Source: CAZKUN01 sp964555935 (lineage in GTDB: Bacteria > Armatimonadota > Zipacnadia > Zipacnadales > VGFC01). From it: a DNA stretch of 64,000 nucleotides. How positions within the stretch are numbered: position 1 is the first letter of the stretch; every line of letters begins with the position of its first letter. A program made the position numbers and the translations under genes. The notes below the pieces were generated by a model that had not been told where the DNA came from, made no database searches, and saw only the letters and a program-made list of their open reading frames with translations. The stretch lies in NCBI GenBank assembly GCA_964555935.1, contig CAZKUN010000017.1, positions 1-64,000 of the forward strand, read 5' to 3'. Below, one piece after another: positions 34,701-43,581 of this stretch.

Positions 34701-36387
34701 GTGCGACATCATGGTGACCCGGTCGTCTGGCGGAGTGAAGAACATGGAATGGACGGGGGCCGTGCGGGAGGATGAGCACCGCATCCACTTCTCGCTGATC
34801 TCACCCCGGACGGAGGCGCGCGCGCCGGGATGCTACCGCATCGCCGACAACGCGGCGGCGCTGGCAGTGCCGGAGACGGCCATTGCTGTGGCAGGCGAGT
34901 ACTCGGGCATCAGCGCCGAACTGGCCGTCGTGGGCGAGGGGCATCTGTTCGGGAGAAGCCTCGTGAGCGGCCGAATGGTTAGCGCGAGCGCTCCCGTTGA
35001 CATCGACTGGGACTTCGACACGGGCGTGGTTGAAGTGGTCTGCGCGGAGGATACGACGCTGACGCTGGCGACGGGCTCGCCGGCGACGGACCTGACGGCG
35101 GGGCGCCACTCCCTAACGAACGCGCGCCCGGAGAAGGCCGCGCGCGATGAGCTTGTGGCGTGGCTGGGGGAGCAGCTAGCAACGGCCAGTGCCACTCGCA
35201 AGCAGCTCATCGCGGATCGTGACGCCCAACCCGCCCTGGATCTCCCAGCGCTCACGGAGGCTTGGACCCACAGCGTCGGCGCCGAGATCGTAGACATGAT
35301 CACGATTCCCCAGGGCGACGAGACCATCATCGCCGTGGCGGCCGACAAGACGGTTCACTTACTCGGGACCGACGGCAGCGCAATCCGCTCGATGGATGCG
35401 GACGAGCGAATCCGGATGGTCCACTGGTGGCCCGAGCACGGCCTGCTTCTCGCTGGTTGCGTCGACGAGCAGGTCATCGCCTTCACCCTCTCCGGCGAGC
35501 GCAAGTGGATCTTCACATCCGAGATGCATCCCGATGTCTACAAAGCAGCCAAGACTTACTGGTTCAAATCGGCGCCCGGGCATGAGGGCATCCATGGCCT
35601 GACGACAGGCGACTTCATCGATGGCGAGAGCCAGTGCTTCGTCGGGAGCGCCTGCACGCTGGAGATCATCGACGGCGACGGTCAGCTTGCGAAGCGGCTC
35701 GTGCAATTCTGGGGGAAGGTCAGCCACTTCCAGTTCGTCGATGGGCCGGCTGGGAGCACCAATCTCCTGGCCGCCCGGAGGTACAACGGCACGAACACGG
35801 TCGCGATCATCAACAACGAGACCCTCGATCCCACACCTCGGGGCTTCTACGGGGTGCCGTCGGGCCACACCTATGTCGGCGGTTGGTCCTCCATGAACCG
35901 AGACCATCTGATGTACGTGGACCTCGATGGCGACGGTGTCAAGGAAGTGCTCAGCGAGATCAACGGGACCTGGAACCGAGTGACCGTCTGGGACGCCAAG
36001 GGCACGCCGCTGCATGACGCGAGCTTCGGCCCGGGCGACCGTATCATGGCCAAGAACATGCGCGACCTCGACGTGGGCGATCTCGACGGCGACGGCAAGA
36101 TGGAGATCTACGTGGCGACATCCGCGGCCCTGATCGTGGCACTCAATAACGAGTGCGAGAAGCTGTGGGCCACGCGACTGTCGAGCCCGCCGACGGTCCT
36201 GAAAGTCGTGGGGGATGCCATCGTCGTCGGCTGTGAGAGCGGCATGGTGGTTACCCTCGACGGTGCCGGCAAGATGGTCAACATCGGCCAGGTCGACAGC
36301 GCCCCCACCGACATCACGGCGGTCGGCAATGTCGTGGTGCTGGCGACGCGCGATGGCGAGGTCAAGCGCTTCTCAGTCGGAGGGTGA
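31774..36387 (+). CDS. large exported multidomain protein (jelly roll, alpha-toroid, beta sandwich, propeller)
   Basis: 1537 aa from ATG 31774, AGGAGG 7 nt upstream; signal peptide ~1-24. An N-terminal carbohydrate-binding-like jelly roll (NPSFEEAVDADGVPAGWALY) is followed by a proline hinge (~182-194), a domain (~195-360) resembling the N-domains of glycosidases, an apparent helical toroid (~370-700; ISKRMAMYYMTGDEFHAREA) and beta-rich domains (~700-1100). A propeller-like region from ~1150 follows, with two VDLDGDG / DLDGDGKMEIYVA calcium-loop repeats of the FG-GAP/VCBS kind. The layout resembles heparinase- or alginate-lyase-like toroid enzymes, but no catalytic residue can be named. The DUF6599 gene follows 18 nt later. 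Confidence 0.65.
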   Translation: MDLWHFPTALAVLILTAGSVAAQVSENMFTNPSFEEAVDADGVPAGWALYAGVSELKRLESVSPGDDGERALLLDNGDSASELGINQTVAADPLLVYEASVMVKGVEGRSSGGAYIQLRFLPSNEFRQRGLVAPSTELFKRVSVKGVAPEDTERIMVYLYSHKAPTPAVILDSASLVSGVEAPPPPPPDPVPPQYTELKELYLDTDLVAGGESKVSIVAPEGGAYSAEAKAIQAAVEAITGVAPAIVGDTADEASVPITGHLILLGNRSTNKSLEEIYNRYYTLLDLRYPGPNGYVVRTCHNPFGGGHNTIYAGGSDDAGVAKATAKLVELLNDAGGTQGELTVGRMMEIQLGDGIEVPTDLRGFETWEASLGYGSVGYFGWNSISKRMAMYYMTGDEFHAREAYRLAFPDEQALAEISDIDGERIEDKDDPLKGPYHYNAHMVTLFWDLVEESPAFTDAERLEITNGLSRQINHRKGEGIYGRVDPPSAVGSRHGQWSAISLYVLGRYFAKDYDDPIWPHCESAGQLHFHPLHEYAYINGESDNLFWYSTGIAPLFTYLALTGDRVPLENGVVGQLLLAQEALASGRSGDQMIRSASMGYLHKSAYFTQDGRWVEYRDRTGVDLTLFRLGQSFWPEEHLAPKPPDDLIGKWNINPLPVPMWGARGSGFPIEESFQWGSYRSASDAGGDFVLIDGFNGASRNPYHTFAILDLRIDGSPILAGYRNQVLTRADGMVEQDIAMDGALRARDVIGETAYCIGEVPDAAYCGWRRTLAQRTGSYALIVDDLTFRTDAANMEVQTLWEAPGAQWHEGEQALKVPGGGESLPPGWLRIRALDSEYTSDPGTPADIVKLPSIGIVLLRAKEPGNWLEMTVDLADDVAGEMFVEVVNYVDRGVVSIAVDGEIVVDEFDHYAESAARQRVSLGERTLTAGKHKLRLQVVRRRGGTDNCYIGLAGVAIQGDGALPPEAIAGYEIRPCDIMVTRSSGGVKNMEWTGAVREDEHRIHFSLISPRTEARAPGCYRIADNAAALAVPETAIAVAGEYSGISAELAVVGEGHLFGRSLVSGRMVSASAPVDIDWDFDTGVVEVVCAEDTTLTLATGSPATDLTAGRHSLTNARPEKAARDELVAWLGEQLATASATRKQLIADRDAQPALDLPALTEAWTHSVGAEIVDMITIPQGDETIIAVAADKTVHLLGTDGSAIRSMDADERIRMVHWWPEHGLLLAGCVDEQVIAFTLSGERKWIFTSEMHPDVYKAAKTYWFKSAPGHEGIHGLTTGDFIDGESQCFVGSACTLEIIDGDGQLAKRLVQFWGKVSHFQFVDGPAGSTNLLAARRYNGTNTVAIINNETLDPTPRGFYGVPSGHTYVGGWSSMNRDHLMYVDLDGDGVKEVLSEINGTWNRVTVWDAKGTPLHDASFGPGDRIMAKNMRDLDVGDLDGDGKMEIYVATSAALIVALNNECEKLWATRLSSPPTVLKVVGDAIVVGCESGMVVTLDGAGKMVNIGQVDSAPTDITAVGNVVVLATRDGEVKRFSVGG

Positions 36388-36405
36388 CGCCTTAAGGAGC
36401 CTGAT

Positions 36406-37197
36406 GTGCTGACCGATGTGGAGGAGATCGCGGGCGCCGCGGGCGCGCAACTGACCTCCGGGATCAATGTCTACACGCGTGACGACCTCCACACCCATAT
36501 CAACGGCGCGGCGGCGCGCTACCTTGGTTATAGCTTCGAGCGGGCCGCTGTCACTACCGGCGAGCCGTATGGCATCGAGATCTACGCGTTCACTCGCGAC
36601 GCCGATGCCTACGGGATCTGGTCGACCGACGCATCGGGCGAGAACCTCGGCGTGGGGCAGGGGTCATCGTATGGCTCGGGCCTGCTCCAGTTCTGGCACG
36701 GGCGCTACTACGCCCGCATATCCCACAGCGACCACGCCGATACCGCCCGCGAGGCACTCCTCGATATAGGCAGAGCAGTGGTCGCCGAGATGGGGGAGGA
36801 GGGCCAGCCGCCGGACCTACTCGCTGAATTGCCGGGCGAAGGCCTCAGCGGCGTCCCCGTCTTCTTCCACGAGCAGGCGATGCTGAACCACCTCTACTAC
36901 GTCAGCGACGAAAACCTCCTGCAACTTGGTCCGAAGGTTGACGTGGTGTTCGCGGAGCACGTCCACGGGAAGCTGCTGACCGCGCGCTATGCAGACGCCC
37001 AGACCGCAGGCAAGGCGTTCCGAGCGTTCGGAGCGGAGTATCTGGAAGGCGGCGTCGATGCGTCGGCGGGGGGTATTGTGAAGCGGCTGGAGAACGGACG
37101 TTACAGCGGGATAACTCGCGCGCATGACGCCAACATCTGTCGCCTGGTCTTCGATGCGCCGGACGCTGATGCGGCCGGGGAGCTGATCTGCACCTAG
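36406..37197 (+). CDS. DUF6599 family protein
   Basis: 263 aa from GTG with AAGGAG 6 nt upstream, directly behind the 1537-aa gene. Family pattern: THINGAAARYLGYSFERAAV, then GIEIYAFTRDADAYGIWSTD, GVGQGSSYGSGLLQFWHGRYYARI and a second half repeating the fold. I see no signal peptide, unlike many members. Function unknown; the pairing with an exported enzyme-like protein suggests an accessory role. Confidence 0.7.
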   Translation: MLTDVEEIAGAAGAQLTSGINVYTRDDLHTHINGAAARYLGYSFERAAVTTGEPYGIEIYAFTRDADAYGIWSTDASGENLGVGQGSSYGSGLLQFWHGRYYARISHSDHADTAREALLDIGRAVVAEMGEEGQPPDLLAELPGEGLSGVPVFFHEQAMLNHLYYVSDENLLQLGPKVDVVFAEHVHGKLLTARYADAQTAGKAFRAFGAEYLEGGVDASAGGIVKRLENGRYSGITRAHDANICRLVFDAPDADAAGELICT

Positions 37198-37292
37198 ATC
37201 CATCGATGGGACTAGGCTGTTGGATCCTCCTCGTGCCCCTCGGCTGCGGCAGCAACCAGGGACGGACAGTGGTTCGGGTCCCGTCGCTGCTC

Positions 37293-39485
37293 TCAGGGGG
37301 CCGGCGGTCCATCCGGCTCAAGCCCCTCGGGGCAGACGGTGAGGCGCCGGATTTCCGCCTCCCAGAGCCACGCGGTCGTGTTGCCATCGAGGATGTCGTT
37401 GAGCATCATCAACGCAATGTGGTTCGGTAGCCGACCGCGCCCTTCTCCCCCAATGTAGGCCCGGGTGAAGACCCGTTCGCCATCGATCTCCAGGTTGGCC
37501 CGACTGTCCCACACCTGCACGACGATGGTGCTGGTCGGCTCCACGGCCAGGCCGCGCTCGGTCGCCTGCGATAGTCGGGCCGTGCCTTTGCCCGTCACGC
37601 TGGCGTAGGCCGAGCGCGGCGGGCGCCCCGGGCTGAGGTTCAGGCCCAGGCCGAAGGCCGTCGTCCCCAGCGCGCCGTATTCCACGTCCAGTCGGGCCTC
37701 GTACCGCTGCCCTACATCGGCGTGGCTCGTGAGGCTGCGCCAGCCCGTGGACGGCTCGACACCGAGCGTGCCGTTCTCTACCACCCAAGGCGGCCCCTTC
37801 CGTTCGGCCATCGCCAAGAGCGAGTCCGGCGTGAGGCTGACCCAGCCGCCCTCGGCCAGTCCAACCTCGACGCTGCAGGCTGTGAGGCGGTGGAGGACAT
37901 GAGTGGTGGTGTGCTCGTCCGCGGCACCAAGGGGTATTCCCTCCAGCACCGTCAGGGCGCCCTGGACGTCGCCGGCACGGTAGAGCGCCTTCGCCGCGCG
38001 CACGGTCGCCCCGTGCTCGCCGGTCGCGGCGTAGATTTCTGCCTCAGCGCGCGGGAAGATGCAACTGAATTCGCGGTGGAAGGTCGGCGTAACGGCGTCT
38101 TCGCCCAGCTCCTCCAGGTGGCGGCGCGCCACGTCGTAGTGTCCCGTGCGCCAGGCCGCTGCGGCGTAGATGGTCTTCAGGCTGGCCTCCTCCCAGGCGT
38201 GGGCGGGATCGGCCAGCATCCCCTCACACATCCGCACCAGGCTATCCCACGTGCCCGGCTCGTCCCATACCTCCACCGCCCCTTCACCAAAGGCGCACTC
38301 AAGAACGGCCTCCAAGCACATCCTCGGGACATTGGTGTCGAAGCGCCCGGAATCAAGGCACTCCACGCCAAAGGCGAGCATCTCATCAATGCTGCCGCCC
38401 CAGCGCGGCCAGAGGACCCGAAGGTATCTTGTGTATGCATCCCCGTGGTCGAACTGGGCGGCAGTCGCGCGATCGAACCAGTAGCGGGGGCTCTTGCCGG
38501 CCATGCGCGGATCCGCCATCTCAATGGTGATCATGCAAGCTGCTGCTTCGGGGAATTCTGGGTGGAGCTGGTCAGCCTCCTCCAGGTAGTCCCGCGCCTG
38601 CGAGAGGTGTTCGCCGAAGGCCTCCCACCCCTCTTCCGTCACCGCGTAGGCGAAGTCCCCGCCTCGAGCCTTCCAACCGACTCGGGTGTGGGCGCAGCCG
38701 CCCGCCATCGCGACGAGCCACGGGTCCGTGCCTTCTTGGTTGGCAAGCGCTTCGTGGAGGTCAAGTTCGCGCCCCGCGAAGCCCCGCCACAGCGCGCTCA
38801 CCATTCCGGGCCAGTAGACGCGCTGGCCTCCCGCCGTCACGATCTCCTCGGCCGCGCCCTCCGCGCACCACTGGATCGCCAGGTCTTGCATCTCCTTGCG
38901 CTTCCGCTCGTCCTCCGGCGACGGGTCGGCCACTCGCCGGAGGACTTCGACCGCCCGGTCTGCGGCGATCCAGGCCCTAGAGCGTGGGTATTCCGGCCGT
39001 TCGCGGAAGCCCTCGATGGCCCGGTCCAGGTACTTGAGTTCATCGGGCTCGCCGGCCTTGGCCAGGGAGACGGTGGCGGAGATGGCGTAGCAGAGAATGG
39101 GGTCGCGCTGCACGAAGCCATCGGTGTCCCTCAGTGGCAGCGCAGCTTGGGTTAGCTCCTCGGCGCTCGCCCCGGGGAGTTTGGCAGAAAAGTGCTGGGC
39201 AAGCAGCTCGAGAAGCGTCAGCGCCGCTTCATGGCGTTCAGGGTCACGCTCCCCATGGGTACTGTACGCTCCGGCAAGGGTCGCCCGATTCCACTCGAGC
39301 GCCAGTCGATTCAGGTCTCGCAACAAGAAGCCTTCATCGCCGGGGAGTCTGGCGCCTGGGTTCTCTGCAAAGAGGCGGGCGGGGTCGCCGGCCGTCGTGC
39401 CGTCCGCGCCTGGATCTGCACTCAGACCTACGACCACGACTGACGCAATCAGAACAGCCACCATTCGGCGCAGCATCCCGATCAT
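37293..39485 (-). CDS. exported protein with helical-repeat body and C-terminal jelly-roll-like domain
   Basis: 730 aa from ATG 39485, which has AGGTGAG upstream (a TTG one codon earlier is the longer option). Signal peptide RRMVAVLIASVVVVGLSA. Residues ~30-560 are alpha-helical and TPR-like (repeated AAxxxRTGHYDVARRHLEEL and AKALYRAGDVQGALTVLEGI-type units). Residues ~570-715 look like a beta jelly roll of the LamG/DUF1080 kind (STGWRSLTSHADVGQRYEAR, FGLGLNLSPGRPPRS, WEAEIRRLTV). I do not recognise a named family. It is convergent with the DUF6599 gene. Confidence 0.6.
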   Translation of the reverse strand: MIGMLRRMVAVLIASVVVVGLSADPGADGTTAGDPARLFAENPGARLPGDEGFLLRDLNRLALEWNRATLAGAYSTHGERDPERHEAALTLLELLAQHFSAKLPGASAEELTQAALPLRDTDGFVQRDPILCYAISATVSLAKAGEPDELKYLDRAIEGFRERPEYPRSRAWIAADRAVEVLRRVADPSPEDERKRKEMQDLAIQWCAEGAAEEIVTAGGQRVYWPGMVSALWRGFAGRELDLHEALANQEGTDPWLVAMAGGCAHTRVGWKARGGDFAYAVTEEGWEAFGEHLSQARDYLEEADQLHPEFPEAAACMITIEMADPRMAGKSPRYWFDRATAAQFDHGDAYTRYLRVLWPRWGGSIDEMLAFGVECLDSGRFDTNVPRMCLEAVLECAFGEGAVEVWDEPGTWDSLVRMCEGMLADPAHAWEEASLKTIYAAAAWRTGHYDVARRHLEELGEDAVTPTFHREFSCIFPRAEAEIYAATGEHGATVRAAKALYRAGDVQGALTVLEGIPLGAADEHTTTHVLHRLTACSVEVGLAEGGWVSLTPDSLLAMAERKGPPWVVENGTLGVEPSTGWRSLTSHADVGQRYEARLDVEYGALGTTAFGLGLNLSPGRPPRSAYASVTGKGTARLSQATERGLAVEPTSTIVVQVWDSRANLEIDGERVFTRAYIGGEGRGRLPNHIALMMLNDILDGNTTAWLWEAEIRRLTVCPEGLEPDGPPAP

Positions 39486-39641
39486 CAACTCACCTCACCC
39501 TTTGCCCACTACCACCCACTGCAGACTCGCCACCGTTGCCAGGAGGTGGGCTGCCATCCGCTCAAAGTCCAAGTTCGGCATCCGAGCGGCGGGAACCTGC
39601 GTGTCTGGTTCTTGCACCATGGACCGCGAGGTGTCGCATGC

Positions 39642-42260
39642 CTACCGGACGGGCTCAAGCTCAATCAGGCTGACGCTGAAGTCCGGAAGCACCATCTCGA
39701 CCGCGACGCTTCCGTCGGCCTCGACGTCGATCTCGCGCTCCTCCATCAGCTCGAGTTCGGCCGTCTCGACATTGTACGAACCATCCTCTGATGTCTCTCC
39801 CTGCTCAACGTACGTATGGTAGGCATTCGTGTGCGTGTCGTCGATGATGTAGTGGCGCAGGTGGACGCTCTTGGTGTCTGGCAAGAGCCCCGGAACATCG
39901 GCGAACCGCAGCTCGACCGTCCGCTCGCCCGAGCCCATCAAGTCGAACGTCCACACCATCGCGTGGACCCCATCCGCGTCGCCCGTCGCCATCACACCCG
40001 CGGCATCGGTGTCGTCGACGCCCCACTCGCCGATGCCTGATGTGGGGAGTTCGTTGCCCACCAGTTTGCTCTGGGCCAGGAACACGAAATACGGCGCGGT
40101 GACGACGTTCCCCTTGATGAGTGGCAGCCCGGTGGACTGCGCTATGGCATCGTCGGAGTAGACGAACTTGGTCGGCGACTGGTGGATGCCCGTCTCGGCC
40201 GAGTCGATCAGTTCGATGAAGTCGAAAGCGATCGTCCCGTCGGCCGTGATGATACGCGGTTCTGCCCAAGACGCCCAGTCGGCCGCCGTGGTCGCTGTCG
40301 GCTCGCGCCCGCGATCCGTTCGCAATTCGATGTTGATGGAGTCGCCTGCATAGTCCGCCAGCGTCACCTCGTGCTCGACCCACGCGCCCGTCCGCTGGTA
40401 GTGGTCGAAGACCAGCTCGCCATCGATCGTGACATTGAAGCCAACGCCGTCCATGCCCTGGTACCGCGCTGTGATCCCCGTGCCAAACACGAGACGAGGC
40501 GCGTCGGTCGGCACGTCGATGGCGTAGCGCCCGAAGGTGTAGGACCCTCTCTGCGGCGCGTGGGAGACGATGGCTCGGCGTTTGACGTCATCCGACGTCA
40601 GTTCGCCGGCGAGGAACCGGCCCGTCTCAGTATCGGTCTTTGGGAACGGGCCTTGGTGGACGACCAGATCGCGGTCTTCGTCGCTGAACTCCATATTGTC
40701 GTTGAAGCTCACGATGCTGGCCTTGGTCAGACCCGCCCTGCGGAAGTACTGAAGCGACGCGGCGATGTAGGCCGCGCCGTACGCGTCGTCGGCATGTCGG
40801 TCGCGGCCCCACTGGCTCCATTCGTCGAGGAAGTACTCCGGATCGATGTCGGGATTGGCCTCCGCCACGATCTCACGGATAGCCTCGATGTGCGTTCCGA
40901 ACTCGCGCGGATGAGCAACGTGGTAGCGATGGAAACAGATGAAGTCGAGCGGGAGATCGCGCTCGGCACAGAACGCCACGAACCGCCTCAGAGCCTCGCC
41001 GCCCGTGCCGTCAAGCGGCTTGCAGACTGCCGGTCCGCCGACCTTGATCGTCGGATCGACCTCCAGCCCCGCTTGCACGCTCGCTTCGTAAAGCTTGCAG
41101 ATCGTGTCCCAGTCAGCGCCATGCTTGTCGACCGCGATGTCAGCCTCGTTGACCGACATCACCCAGTACTTCACGCCGAGTTTGCGCTCGACGTTGCAGT
41201 GATGCACGACGGCGCGGACGTAGTCGCGGTACTCGTCCCAATCACGCGGGCCCGAGTACGCCCAGTTCGGCGAGTCCGGCTCGGCTGACAGCTCGCGCGG
41301 CATGTGGTAGGCGATGCGGATGTACGCGTCCAGCCCCGCCGACCCGACAAGGTCGAGTAGGTTGTCGAAATCGGTGAAGTCGTACTCGATCTGCCCCGCG
41401 GCATTTCGCGACAGGTCGACGCCCCAGAGCCACGTCTCCGAGGACGCGACAAGGCGGGCGAGCTTGAAGCCCGCCTCGCGGAGGCGGCGGTGCTTGGGAC
41501 TGCCGATGGTGAAGGGGAGCGGGTTGGATTTGCGATTCCAGATCGTCACGCAGTCATGGACCGGCGGAAGGGGAGCTGTGCCGCTCGCGCAGTCGATGTT
41601 GACGCTGAGCTTGGGCTTGGGGCCTGCCGCGTACGGCGGCGTGATGAGGAGGTCGCCGGTGATGGTGACGTCAGCCAGTAGCGCTCCCGAGAACTGCTGG
41701 GCGGGGCCACGGCGCCCCACGTACAGCATCTCCGGCACCTCGGCCAGAGGCGCTCCGCCCATGACCCAGCGTGGCTCGCCGTCATCGAGTTTCAGGCCGA
41801 GGGCCATCTGCCCGCGGAAAGCCATCCACGCGACGGTGATGTCGTGCCACTCGCCGGGTTGCCAGTGCGCAATCGGCAGGTCGGCGGCAAGGAAGAGATC
41901 GGGGCTGGACTTGTAGACGAAGCGTAGCGTGGGGCTCTCCGTCTTGAAGATGGTGACATGCGAGCGCGCGTCGTTCTCGCCGACGTGGAAGAACGTTTGG
42001 CGCGTCTTCGCGTCACCAGGCCACGCGGGACGCACCGACAGGGAGACTGAGCCTTGAGTCGGATCGAAGTGCTCCGAGGTCGGGAGCGTCGCGTAACCGT
42101 TCGTGCGGAGGTCAATGGCCTTGCGCCCCGCGCCCGTCGCGTCGGTAACTGGGCCATGCAGCGTGGCGCCCGTCGCTCGGAGGCTGTCTGTGTCTGTGAA
42201 AGTCGCGGCGTCGGCGTGTCCGGATGCCAGCATGGCGCAGATCAGGCGCGCGGCGAGCAT
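39642..42260 (-). CDS. exported GH39-like glycoside hydrolase with LamG domain
   Basis: 872 aa from ATG 42260 (GGAGG 7 nt upstream); a longer frame upstream overlaps the VanW gene and is not used. Signal peptide ~1-19. A LamG-type jelly roll (~20-200; TQGSVSLSVRPAWPG, FHVGENDARSH) is followed by a (beta/alpha)8 domain. The acid/base candidate is E372 (VNEAD) and the nucleophile E480 (FLDEWSQW), 108 residues apart as in clan GH-A families such as GH39 xylosidases. FICFHRYHV lies between them. Beta domains close the protein. Probably hydrolyses plant- or algal-type polysaccharide; linkage not predictable. Confidence 0.78.
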   Translation of the reverse strand: MLAARLICAMLASGHADAATFTDTDSLRATGATLHGPVTDATGAGRKAIDLRTNGYATLPTSEHFDPTQGSVSLSVRPAWPGDAKTRQTFFHVGENDARSHVTIFKTESPTLRFVYKSSPDLFLAADLPIAHWQPGEWHDITVAWMAFRGQMALGLKLDDGEPRWVMGGAPLAEVPEMLYVGRRGPAQQFSGALLADVTITGDLLITPPYAAGPKPKLSVNIDCASGTAPLPPVHDCVTIWNRKSNPLPFTIGSPKHRRLREAGFKLARLVASSETWLWGVDLSRNAAGQIEYDFTDFDNLLDLVGSAGLDAYIRIAYHMPRELSAEPDSPNWAYSGPRDWDEYRDYVRAVVHHCNVERKLGVKYWVMSVNEADIAVDKHGADWDTICKLYEASVQAGLEVDPTIKVGGPAVCKPLDGTGGEALRRFVAFCAERDLPLDFICFHRYHVAHPREFGTHIEAIREIVAEANPDIDPEYFLDEWSQWGRDRHADDAYGAAYIAASLQYFRRAGLTKASIVSFNDNMEFSDEDRDLVVHQGPFPKTDTETGRFLAGELTSDDVKRRAIVSHAPQRGSYTFGRYAIDVPTDAPRLVFGTGITARYQGMDGVGFNVTIDGELVFDHYQRTGAWVEHEVTLADYAGDSINIELRTDRGREPTATTAADWASWAEPRIITADGTIAFDFIELIDSAETGIHQSPTKFVYSDDAIAQSTGLPLIKGNVVTAPYFVFLAQSKLVGNELPTSGIGEWGVDDTDAAGVMATGDADGVHAMVWTFDLMGSGERTVELRFADVPGLLPDTKSVHLRHYIIDDTHTNAYHTYVEQGETSEDGSYNVETAELELMEEREIDVEADGSVAVEMVLPDFSVSLIELEPVR

Positions 42261-42297
42261 TGAGATCCCTCCGGTGAGGGGCGGAATGCGACGGCAA

Positions 42298-43539
42298 TCA
42301 GGAGTCGGATTCCGTCTCGTCGGGGACGGTTGGCGTGGCCGGTGGCTCGGGAGTAGGTTCTGGTGCGGGCGTTGGCTCCGGGGTCGGCTCAGGCGTGGGC
42401 TCGGGCACTGCCGGCGCCAGCGGTTGAGTCGTCGGGACCGTCGGAGTCGCCTCCGGCGCAACTTCTGCTTTCTTGCTTCCAACGCGGTACGTATCCGCGC
42501 CCGACATATAGGAGCTGCGGCGCGACCAAGTGACTTCCCAATCGTCGCCGACCTTGGTCCTGCGCTCGCCCGTTCCCCAGCCGCCGGACCAGCCTCTCTT
42601 CTCCAGGACGCGCTTGCCCTCGGGGAGATTGGGGTCGGGCACGTCTTTCGTGCCGCGGCCGGAGCGTCCGCCGTTGCTCGTGACCTTGACCTCGGTCTTG
42701 TCGCCCTCGCTGCCGATGATCTTGTATGTCAGCGTGTTCTTATTGTACTTGGCGAGAAACAGAGCCGGGTGTTGCTGCGAGTTCCGCCAACGCATGTCCT
42801 TGCTGCCCCACAGCACTGCGGCGTCGCGGCCGAGGGGAACGTAGTCGACGGCTCGTACGTGCGGCTTGGCCTCGACGATCTGCATGTTGGCCAGTAGGGC
42901 GACGTTGAAAGTCGTCGACGCGACCTGGCAGAGACCGCCGCCAACCGAGTCGCGCAACTCGCCTCCGGTCCAGAATATCGGGGCGGGCCGGAAGCCACGG
43001 GCAGAAGTGCGCTCGCCCACGATATCGTTGATGGAGAAGACCTCTCCCGGCATGACGACGGTCTCGTTGATGATGCCTGTTGCGATCTCGAGGTTCTTGC
43101 TGCGGGAAACCGAACCGGGATTGAACTTGGTCGTGTAGGTCGCGAGGACTGTCTCGAGGTGGCCGAGATCCTCTGACGTGATGTCGGGGATCTGCTCATC
43201 AACGACCAACTGAACCGCCGCCGCGCCGGGCTGCTTCAGGGCGGCGAGCAGCGCTGCCTTTGATTCGTCTAGCTTCGTGACCAGTCCGTTGACGTGGTCC
43301 TTGATGTTGACCTTGTCATCGTCGGTAACCTCGACCTCGGCGTCCATCGGTTGCTTGTTGACACGACCGGCGGCATCTGCGAGCGCAGCATCAAGGGCCT
43401 GCTCGTCGACGAGACAGGCTACCTCAATCTCGACAGGCTTGCTGCGCGCGCTAAGTAGCGTGCCGATGCGATCGAGGAGTCCGCCCTCGCGGCCGACATG
43501 GTGCGCCTCTATCACCGAGGTTTCGATCTGCAGCTTCAC
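42298..43539 (-). CDS. VanW family protein, C-terminal part after in-frame amber codon
   Basis: 413 aa read from GTG 43539. VanW core (GIINETVVMPGEVFSINDIVGE, DSVGGGLCQVASTTFNVAL, WRNSQQHPALF) is preceded by half of a YoaR-type peptidoglycan-binding domain and followed by a strand domain and a PEPTPEP proline tail of about 50 residues. The frame is the same as that of 43582-43872, separated only by TAG at 43582-43584. The sequence between them (YPGGQLDVPRRKLGVKL) fits the YoaR domain, so this is the rest of one gene. VanW proteins are envelope-associated; the function is not established. Confidence 0.8.
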   Translation of the reverse strand: MKLQIETSVIEAHHVGREGGLLDRIGTLLSARSKPVEIEVACLVDEQALDAALADAAGRVNKQPMDAEVEVTDDDKVNIKDHVNGLVTKLDESKAALLAALKQPGAAAVQLVVDEQIPDITSEDLGHLETVLATYTTKFNPGSVSRSKNLEIATGIINETVVMPGEVFSINDIVGERTSARGFRPAPIFWTGGELRDSVGGGLCQVASTTFNVALLANMQIVEAKPHVRAVDYVPLGRDAAVLWGSKDMRWRNSQQHPALFLAKYNKNTLTYKIIGSEGDKTEVKVTSNGGRSGRGTKDVPDPNLPEGKRVLEKRGWSGGWGTGERRTKVGDDWEVTWSRRSSYMSGADTYRVGSKKAEVAPEATPTVPTTQPLAPAVPEPTPEPTPEPTPAPEPTPEPPATPTVPDETESDS

Positions 43540-43581
43540 GCCCAGTTTCCGGCGGGGAACGTCGAGTTGGCCGCCGGGGTA

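Noticed and set aside
37722..39155. 477-aa plus-strand open frame
   Set aside because: Antisense to the 730-aa helical-repeat protein, which has a signal peptide and ribosome site; the plus frame has neither.
42298..42440. Short tandem repeat in the VanW gene
   Set aside because: It encodes the PEPTPEP proline tail and is explained by the protein sequence.
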